Source: Cymodocea nodosa (taxonomy: Eukaryota > Streptophyta > Magnoliopsida > Alismatales > Cymodoceaceae). From it: a stretch of 64,000 bases of DNA. A program made the translations under genes and the position numbers. The number at the start of each line of letters is the position of its first letter. The first letter of the stretch is position 1. This document shows, piece after piece, positions 57,731-64,000 of the stretch. A model generated the notes under the pieces. The model searched no databases. It was not told where the DNA came from and was given only the letters and a program-made list of their open reading frames with translations. Location of the stretch: contig CM072340.1 of assembly GCA_036874045.1 (NCBI GenBank), forward strand, positions 9,749,001 to 9,813,000, given 5' to 3'.

Positions 57731-57986
57731 ATAACTCAACGAAGTGCTTAACTGAATACATATAAAGTTCAATATAAAAATCAAAATAGTACACAATTCT
57801 TAATCAATCTCTATGGGATTGATCTATACTTGCACATAAATATAATATACATTGTGCACTTACAGTTAAAAATACAAATTGGACTTAATATCTAATTTGT
57901 AAAAAATGTTTATTTACTTTTAGTAGAACTTATAAATATACATTTAAAAATAATCGAACAAAACAAGATTTACTTCTTCATAAACA
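57731..57986 (+). mobile_element. Gypsy-3 5' LTR, right end only
   Basis: Matches the last ~250 bp of the Athila-like LTR ('acacaattctta', 'ctctatgggat', 'tacaaattggact') and ends AAACA. The rest of the LTR lay left of copia E and is not present here. Confidence 0.85.
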
Positions 57987-57993
57987 AGTTTTC

Positions 57994-58011
57994 TAGTGCC
58001 ATTGTTGGGGA
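57994..58011 (+). other. Gypsy-3 primer-binding site (tRNA-Asp type)
   Basis: TAGTGCCATTGTTGGGGA, 7 bp after the LTR end, matches the tRNA-Asp primer site with five transitions. Confidence 0.8.
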
Positions 58012-58093
58012 TTGAGAAGCTAAGCAACTATGAGTGCTATTTTATTTTAATATTAGAGGGAGTGTTGTGTGTTTTTATTATATAATTGAGAAT

Positions 58094-58279
58094 ATGGCAT
58101 ATGTTTATGCTCAAAGATTTTTGAAACCTATAGTTAGCATATGTGAATTTTGCAATTTGGAAGGTCCTGACATTTTTGATTGTTCGAAACTGAGATGATT
58201 ACAGATGGTTAGATCACATGAACAACAAATAAATTATATTCAATATAATAGAATTGAGTATGAGAATCTTATAGTTTAC
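58094..58279 (+). pseudogene. Gypsy-3 gag, 5' piece
   Basis: The frame opens MAYVYAQRFLKPIVSICEFC. The knuckle keeps the second Cys (CEFC) but its His is Pro. A TGA follows near 58195. It is cut at 58279, where a truncated copia D LTR starts. The gag resumes at 63554. Confidence 0.8.
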
Positions 58280-58476
58280 AATCTTGTATCCCTTTGTGAT
58301 CACCTAGAGAAGAATCAATTAGCTGAGCTCCATCCGTGGACGTACCCAATTTGGGGAACCACGTTAAAACCTTAGTGTTTGTTGTTCTTATTTCACACGT
58401 CTACCTCTGTTTGTCTTCTTCTTTCTTCTCCACTTGTCCAAGCTTCTCCCTTTCCGCATTCTCTCTTTGTATAACA
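58280..58476 (+). mobile_element. Copia D 5' LTR, 5'-truncated
   Basis: Aligns with 63357-63553 and ends ATAACA. The first 115 bp, including the TATA box, are missing. Confidence 0.9.
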
Positions 58477-58478
58477 AG

Positions 58479-58490
58479 TGGTATCAAAGC
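58479..58490 (+). other. Copia D primer-binding site (initiator tRNA-Met type)
   Basis: TGGTATCAAAGC, one mismatch to TGGTATCAGAGC, two bases after the LTR end. Confidence 0.9.
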
Positions 58491-59324
58491 AAAGCTTGAG
58501 GAGTTGGCCGTGGATTAGCCTTGGAAAGAAGAAAAGAAAGATCTTGGCCAATGCATGTAGTCGGCGCCCAAGATCAGTGATGCCAGCGCCCGACACCTGA
58601 CGCCTACGCACTCGCCCGCATTCTCGCCTACGTGACCATCCGCATCTTCGCCTACGCTAGTGCCCGCGTGCATTCGCCTGCACCAATGCCTGTGCGTGAC
58701 TGCTCGAGTCTTCGCCTGATGCCAGCGCCCGCGTGCATTCGCCCACGCTAGCATCTGTGTGCAATCGCCTATGTTCTTGCTCAATGCTAGTGCTCGCATT
58801 CTTCGCTCGACGCCAACGCTCATGATTTGCTCACGCGACCTTTGCTTGCGACTTGTGTTCGCGACAAGCATCCGTGATTGGAGTTCTTTTGTTCGACGCC
58901 TACGATCTTGAATCTTGACAATGTGCACTTGGTCATCTGTCGTTTCCACGTTGGTGAAACAAGTACTAAGAATTCCTATCATAACTTTTGAAGTTTGTTG
59001 TTGTGATTCTACGAAATTCTTTTTCGGCTTTTTCGAATAGACCAAGTGTGGCCAGTTCTTTGGAATTTCTTTGAAGTTCTTTGGAATTCTTTGGAAGTTC
59101 TTTGGGAATTTTTTTTTGTTTCTTGAGGTAATACGTGTGATCTTAGCTCATCTTTGTGTTCTTGGGATTGTTCGCGAGTGATTTTTGAATTCGATAGCTA
59201 CATTTGTTAGTTGGGATATTTTGAATGAAAGATTCGTCTACAACTTTTGGATAGCAAATTTTGTGCTTGTTTGTTGTCCAAGTTCTTTGGTATTTGCTTG
59301 CTGTGTTTGTGTTGTTCTATTGTC
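58491..59324 (+). other. Copia D leader with a GC-rich repetitive block
   Basis: 834 bp between primer site and gag ATG. 58562-58880 is strikingly GC-rich and built from degenerate units such as 'cgcccgcgtgcattcgcc' (near 58662 and 58724). The rest has a 'ttctttggaa' repeat near 59054-59110. The minus-strand frame 58515-59045 is judged a composition artefact. Confidence 0.75.
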
Positions 59325-60007
59325 ATGGCATCTTCAACCTTGAAAGTTGAGAAGTTCAATGATAAGAACAACTTTAGTTTGTGGTAGATTAAGATGAAAA
59401 CACTTTTGAAATAGCAGGGTATTTGGGCTCCCTTAAATGTGGAGACAACCCTAGACAAGAAGTCTGTCAAATTTGAACAGCAAGAGGAGAAGGCGCATTC
59501 GACTATTCTGCTATGTTTATTAGATGAGATAATCATTGAGGTAGCAGATGAAAATATAGCTTTGGATCTTTGGAATAAGTTAGAATCTCTGTATATGACT
59601 AAGTCTCTTATGAATAAGCTGTTGTTGAAGCAAAGGCTATTCTCTCTCAAAATGAAGGAAGGTACACCATTGAAGCAACATTTGGATCAGCTCAACACCA
59701 TTCTCATGAAGTTGAGGAACATTGGTGTTATAGTGGAAAATGAGGATGCTGCTCTCATCTTATTGGTATCTCTCCCTCTCTTCTTGGAGGAGGTAAGATC
59801 GAGTCTTCATTCTAGAGAATTGAGACATTTGGCTACTCATTGTAGCAATGATGCTGGCGGATCAAGTTTGACAATGCGTCATTCAAAGTCTAGAGGATAG
59901 TAGAGTAGAAGAGACAACAGGTGTAGAGGCAGAAGTAAGTCCAGAGGTAGAAATTCCAAGGACACTTGCAATTATTGCAAGGAAAGGGGCATTGGAAGGT
60001 GAATTGC
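59325..60007 (+). pseudogene. Copia D gag
   Basis: The ATG at 59325 opens MASSTLKVEKFNDKNNFSLW. TAG stops follow at 59385-59387 and 59412-59414, then a long open stretch with LWNKLESLYMTKSLMNKLLLKQRLFSLKM and LVSLP (copia Gag, UBN2-type). An Arg/Ser/Gly-rich region precedes a zinc knuckle at 59967-60007, where a one-base loss in 'ggaaaggggc' breaks the frame between the CX2C and the His-Cys half. Confidence 0.85.
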
Positions 60008-60460
60008 CCTAAATTGAAGACTAAAGGAAATGCAACAATCGCTGAAAATGGAGACTCAAGGTTTGACTGTGATTTCTCCCTTACTGTTTGCTGTAGTGCC
60101 TACTCCAATCAGAGTTGGATTATGGATTCTAGTGCATCACATCATATGACTCCTAATAGAGAGTATTTCCATACATATGAGGAGGTAGATGGTGGACAAG
60201 TTATTTTAGCAGATAATGATGTTTATGATAGAACAGGTATTGGATCTGTCAGATTCAGGATGCATGATGGGACAATCAAAGTCTTGGAGGATGTTTGGCA
60301 TGTGCCAAGATTGGGCAAGAGTCTCAGTTTTTCAGAAAGGTTTCAGCTTTTCAGGTGGAGGTAAACTCCACGTTTTGAAAGGTTCCCTAGTAGTGATGAA
60401 GGGAATCAAGGATGGACCTTTATACATTCTTCAGGGAAACCTATCATTGGATCGGTAGTT
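60008..60460 (+). pseudogene. Copia D protease
   Basis: The active site reads WIMDSSASHHMTP near 60117-60150: the Asp is kept but the following Gly is Ser. VWHVPRLGKSL follows, then a frameshift to the 60216-60458 frame (VLKGSLVVMKGIKDGPLYIL), typical of the protease to pre-integrase link. Confidence 0.85.
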
Positions 60461-61560
60461 GTGACAATAAGTGATCGGCAATCTATGTCAGCTATTTGGC
60501 ATTCCAGGTTAGGACATTTGGGTCTGAAGGGAATGCAGAAGCTCAGCACACTTGGCAGGTTAGATGGTCATATCTTTACAGATATTGATTTATGCAAGCA
60601 TTGCATCTATGGGAAACAGAAACGTGTTTCTTTTAGAAGAGCAGAACATTCCACCAAAGGGAAGTTGGATTATGTCCATGCAGATTGTTGGGGACCATCT
60701 CAACAACCTTCCTTAGCAGGTTCTAAGTATTTTCTCTCCATTGTTGATGACTTTAGTCATATGACTTGGGTTTTCGTTATGAAGCACAAGAGTGAGGCCT
60801 TCAAGAACTTTAAATAGTGGAAGGCTATTGTTGAAAACCAAGTAGGGAGGAAAGTAAAATACTTGAGAACAGATAATGGATTAGAATTTTGCTCAAATGA
60901 ATTTGATATTTTTTGCAGAGATGCAAACATAACTAGGCATTATATTGTTAGGGGAACTCCACAACAGAATGGAGTTGTAGAACGTCTTAATAGGATGTTG
61001 TTGGAGAGAGATAGATGTATGCTATCACATGTTGGGCCGAAAAAATGTTTTTAGGCTGAAGCTGTTAACACAGCCTCCTATTTGGTGAATAGGTTGCCAT
61101 CTAATGCAATTGGTGACAAGATCCCTTATGAAGTATAGATGGAGAAAGCGGCAAACTACTCCAAATTGAAAGTATTTGGATGTCTTGCTTATTACCATGT
61201 GAATCATGGTAAATTGGAGCCGCATGCCAAGGAAGGCATCTTTGTGGGATATGGAATGGGAGTAAGAGGTTATAGAATATATGATAAAGAAACAAGAAAG
61301 GTCATTCATAGTAGGGATGTTACCTTTGATGAGGTTTCTTTGATGTACAAGAAAGAAAAGCCAACAGTTTTGGATCCACCTAGTACTCCTAAGCAGGTGG
61401 AGCTTGATTTGAATCAACCGTTGATTTCTGATCAGTCTGTTCCTATTGATATAGATCAACGTTTGATTTTAGAAGATGGCTATAGAGATGAGTTTGTTGA
61501 GGACACATGTCCAAGGTGTGTTGCTAGAGATCGTCCTAGGAGGGATGTTCACCCTCCATA
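60461..61560 (+). pseudogene. Copia D pre-integrase and integrase
   Basis: WHSRLGHLGLKGMQKL, CKHCIYGKQKRV (zinc-binding), YVHADCWGP, LRTDNGLEFCS and GTPQQNGVVERLNR give the HHCC and DD-E core. Stops are TAG near 60817, TAG at 61052-61054 (conserved Trp) and TAG near 61136. The C-terminal frame 61139-61561 has LKVFGCLAYYHV, GIFVGYGMGVRGYRIYD and RDVTFDE. Confidence 0.9.
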
Positions 61561-62520
61561 GAGGTATGGCTACAATAATATGGTCGCTTTTGCCCTATAG
61601 GTAGCTAGTGAGGTGGAGGATGCTGATCCACTTAGTTTTGATGCTGCCATTAGTGGACCAGAAGCTGTACATTGGTTGGGAGCTATGCAAGAAGAACTAC
61701 AATCTTTGCATAAGAATAGGACTTGGGAGTTGGTAAAACGTCCCAAGGACAGGAATGTTGTTGGTTGCAAATGGGTGTTCAAAAAGAAATTAGGAACATA
61801 GGGAAATCATGGAATACAATACAAGGCAAGATTGGTAGCAAAATGTTTTTCATAGAAGGAGGGTGTGGACTTCAATGAAGTCTTTGCACCAGTCGTTAGA
61901 CCCACCTCCATTCTAGTCCTTTTGGCAATTGTTGTAGTAAAGGATTTAGAACTTGAACAGTTAGATGTAAAAACAACTTTCTTGCATGGTGATTTAGATG
62001 AGGACATCTGGATGGAATAGCCAATAGGTTTTGCAAAAAGAGGTAGATCAGACCTCATTTGTAAGTTGCAGAAATCTTTGTATGGACTGAAACAGTCTCC
62101 CAAGTAGTGGTATAAAAGATTTGATTCTTTTATCATAGATGTTGGTTTTGTTCGAAGTAGTTTTGATTCATGTGTCTATGTTAAACAAATTAAATATGAA
62201 TTTGTTTACTTGCTCTTGTATGTGGATGACATCTTGATTGTAGCTAAAGATGTCAATGAAATACAGGTTTTGAAAGACACATTGAAATCTGAATTTGCAA
62301 TGAAGGATTTAGGACTGGCAAGTAAAATCCTTGGGACATTGGAAGATTATTTCTCCATCAGCATAGTTATATTCTGAAGATTCTAAGTAGGATTTGTATG
62401 GCTTCAAGCAAGGCCATCAGAACGCCCTATGATAGGAACCTGCGATTATCAGTTGCTATGGCACCTTAAACACAATCAGAGAAGGAGTACATAAAGAAAG
62501 TTCCATATTCACAGGTAGTT
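61561..62520 (+). pseudogene. Copia D reverse transcriptase
   Basis: Motifs are HWLGAMQEELQSLHKNRTWELV, VVGCKWVFKKK, YKARLVAK, KEGVDFNEVFAPVVRPTSI, EQLDVKTTFLHGDLDEDIWME, LYGLKQSPK and the catalytic YVDD at 62219-62230. TAG replaces Gln at several places (near 61853, 62018, 62105). A frameshift lies near 62330. Confidence 0.9.
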
Positions 62521-63158
62521 GGCAGTCTCATGTATGCCATGGTTTGTACTCGCTTAGATCTTGCTTACCCTCTTAGTGTTGTAAGCAGGTTTATGTCGAA
62601 TCCAAGGAAGAGTCATTGGCAGGCCGTGAAGAGGATCTTTAGGTACTTGAAGGGCACGTCTAATGTAGGACTGATTTATGGAGTTAAGCATTACTGTAGT
62701 ATGGCTGGATATTCTGATTCAGATTTTGCAAGTGATGTTGATCAGCGTAGATCCTTAATAGGATATGTCTTCACATTGGTAGATTCCATTATTAGTTGGA
62801 AATCTACTCTACAGCCTATTGTATCTTTATCCACCACCGAGGCTGAGTATATGGTGATGACAGAAGCTGCAAAAGAAGGTATTTGGCTAAAAGGGTTACT
62901 TGGAGACTTTGGTCTGCGATATGATAAAGTAGAAATTTTCTGTGATAGTCTCAATGCCATTAGCTTAACGAAAAATAATGTGTTTCATGACAGGACAAAG
63001 CACATTGATGTTCGTTATCACTTTTTAGAACAAAAGATCGCGTGAAGATTTTGAAGATCAACACACATGACAATCCAACCGATATGTTTACGAAAGGCGT
63101 TCTTAAAAGCAAGTTTAAGCATTGCTTAGACTTACTTAATGTCTTTGCTTATAGTTGA
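62521..63158 (+). pseudogene. Copia D RNase H
   Basis: An open frame 62530-63045 covers VGSLMYAMVCTRLDLAY, GYSDSDFASDVDQRRS (first Asp), LSTTEAEYMVMTEAAKEGIWL, FCDSLNAISLTKNNVFHDRTKHIDVRYHFLEQKI. A shift near 63040 moves the last part (DNPTDMFTKGVL) out of frame. The end is a TGA near 63156. Confidence 0.9.
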
Positions 63159-63220
63159 CCCTTCAGGTCTTTTGTGATGGAGATTTGTTTTTTGTTGTTT
63201 GGTTCTAGGTGGAGTTTGTA

Positions 63221-63262
63221 AATTCAAGACAAGGTGGAGATTGTTATTATGTGTCTTGAATT
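63221..63262 (+). other. Copia D polypurine tract inside an inverted repeat
   Basis: AATTCAAGACA (63221-63231) pairs perfectly with TGTCTTGAATT (63252-63262). The 20-base loop holds the purine tract AGGTGGAGA and the LTR start. The stem sequence is unrelated to that of A, B, C and E. Confidence 0.85.
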
Positions 63263-63553
63263 AGTTTGTTACACGTAGGGGTATTTTTATCCTTGGCCAC
63301 TTGGGGTGCACAAATGTTATAAATAGGCCCCCAACGTGTGCTTTAGAAGGATGATGAATCTTGTATCCCTTTGTGATCACCTAGAGAAGAATCAATTAGT
63401 TGAGCTCCATCCATGGACATACCCAATTTGGGGAACCACGTTAAAACCTTGGTGTTTGTTGTTCTTGTTTCACACGTCTACCTCTCTTTGTCTTCTTCTT
63501 TCTTCTCCACGTGTCCAAGCTTCTCCCTTTCCACATTCTCTCTTCGCATAACA
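63242..63553 (+). mobile_element. Copia D 3' LTR
   Basis: 312 bp, TGTTATTATG...GCATAACA. TATA box TATAAATA at 63318-63325. Confidence 0.9.
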
Positions 63554-63659
63554 AAAAGAAAATACTAATGAAATAGAATTTAAAGAATGTAATTTAAAAC
63601 TGAAAACAATAGGAGATCAAAATCAAGAAAATGAAATACAAGAACATCATGAAAGTAAT
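63554..63659 (+). pseudogene. Gypsy-3 gag, piece after copia D
   Basis: Aligns with Gypsy-1 gag 4299-4405 ('gaatttaaagaatgtaat', 'aaaacaatag'). It ends where a C-type LTR begins. Confidence 0.85.
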
Positions 63660-64000
63660 TGTTGAGTATTTTGTTTTGATGATGTATGCTAAACAAATGT
63701 AATCATATTTACTCAATTACTATTGTTTGTGAAAGTAAATTAAGAACATTAATTAATATAGAAAAAGTTTACTGATATAAATGCTTGTCTGTAATGGATC
63801 TGAAATTATGCTAAGTTAAATAAATGATTAAGTTATACTAACTTTTCATTTAACTAAACGTTAAGTTAACATGTGTTTTTATTGCAAAGCATGATATGTT
63901 TTAAAGTTATATTTTTTGTATCATGTACAGTGCACGTTAAGACAACTTATTGAGTTAGTGCGTTATTTGTATAAAGGTCACGTGAGAACTCATTGAGTTA
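63660..64000 (+). mobile_element. Start of another C-type LTR, plus orientation
   Basis: Begins TGTTGAGTATTTTG and follows the copia C LTR start base by base with few changes. It runs off the window. It was inserted in Gypsy-3 gag; the expected left target copy is GTAAT (63655-63659). Confidence 0.9.

Larger units (their letters stand above)
58280..63553 (+). mobile_element. Copia D, Tork-like retrotransposon
   Basis: 5.27 kb with a truncated 5' LTR (197 bp), primer site, long leader, gag, protease, integrase, reverse transcriptase, RNase H, polypurine tract and a complete 3' LTR (312 bp). Short LTRs, TNT1-like Gag (FNDKNNFSLW) and the VRYHFLEQKI ending of RNase H suggest the Tork lineage. 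It lies within Gypsy-3 gag. The left boundary was removed by a deletion that took 115 bp of LTR and about 0.35 kb of gypsy. Confidence 0.9.

Noticed and set aside
58515-59045. Minus-strand frame of 176 codons.
   Set aside because: It is antisense to the GC-rich copia D leader. The lack of stops reflects base composition, and no domain is recognisable.
23971-61054. Possible reassignment of UAG as a sense codon, given the many in-frame TAGs.
   Set aside because: TAG occurs at both Trp and Gln positions, alongside TAA, TGA and frameshifts, in elements that are clearly decayed. Methylation-driven mutation explains this more simply for nuclear retrotransposons.

Overview
This window looks like intergenic heterochromatin from an AT-rich flowering-plant nuclear genome. 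It is made almost entirely of nested LTR retrotransposons. I find no host gene, rRNA, tRNA or CRISPR array. The plant assignment rests on the element types: three copies of an Athila-like Ty3/gypsy family with a tRNA-Asp-type primer site, four SIRE-like Ty1/copia elements with initiator-tRNA-Met-type primer sites (three of them with an extra third ORF), and one Tork-like Ty1/copia element. All coding regions are decayed. The in-frame stops are mostly TAG, at places where relatives have Trp or Gln.

Layout, left to right. (1) 1-7014: Gypsy-1, plus strand. Its 5' LTR is split by a solo LTR of the same family in the opposite orientation (1606-3550, perfect target duplication). (2) 7015-8120: a copia-C-type LTR fragment whose first 64 bp are flipped. 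(3) 8121-15240: Gypsy-2, plus strand, with a 955-bp unrelated solo LTR inside its 5' LTR; it is cut off in integrase. (4) 15241-48697: copia C, minus strand. Its 3' LTR is truncated and its 5' LTR holds a gypsy solo LTR (46417-48255). Copia A (19711-39726, plus) sits inside C, and copia B (24021-32716, plus) sits inside A with a perfect CATCT duplication. (5) 48698-57730: the right part of copia E (plus), which C entered. (6) 57731-63659: Gypsy-3, whose 5' LTR was entered by E and whose gag was entered by Tork-like copia D (58280-63553). (7) 63660-64000: the start of another C-type LTR.

The deepest nest is five levels: Gypsy-3, then E, then C, then A, then B.

The most interesting signals are regulatory. 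Every LTR family here carries arrays of short imperfect palindromes built on AGTTA...TAACT, each family with its own flanking letters. In the three elements with a third ORF (A, C, E), one copy of that element's own LTR word lies 105-106 bp upstream of the third-ORF start codon. The third ORF begins with an Arg/Gly-rich stretch and shows no signal peptide. This suggests an internal promoter co-regulated with the LTR, or a self-binding regulator encoded by the third ORF. Separately, all five polypurine-tract/LTR junctions in the window lie in the loop of a perfect 10-11 bp inverted repeat, with a compensatory pair in B and an unrelated stem in D. The Athila-like LTRs also share a module of about 250 bp with the copia C LTR.
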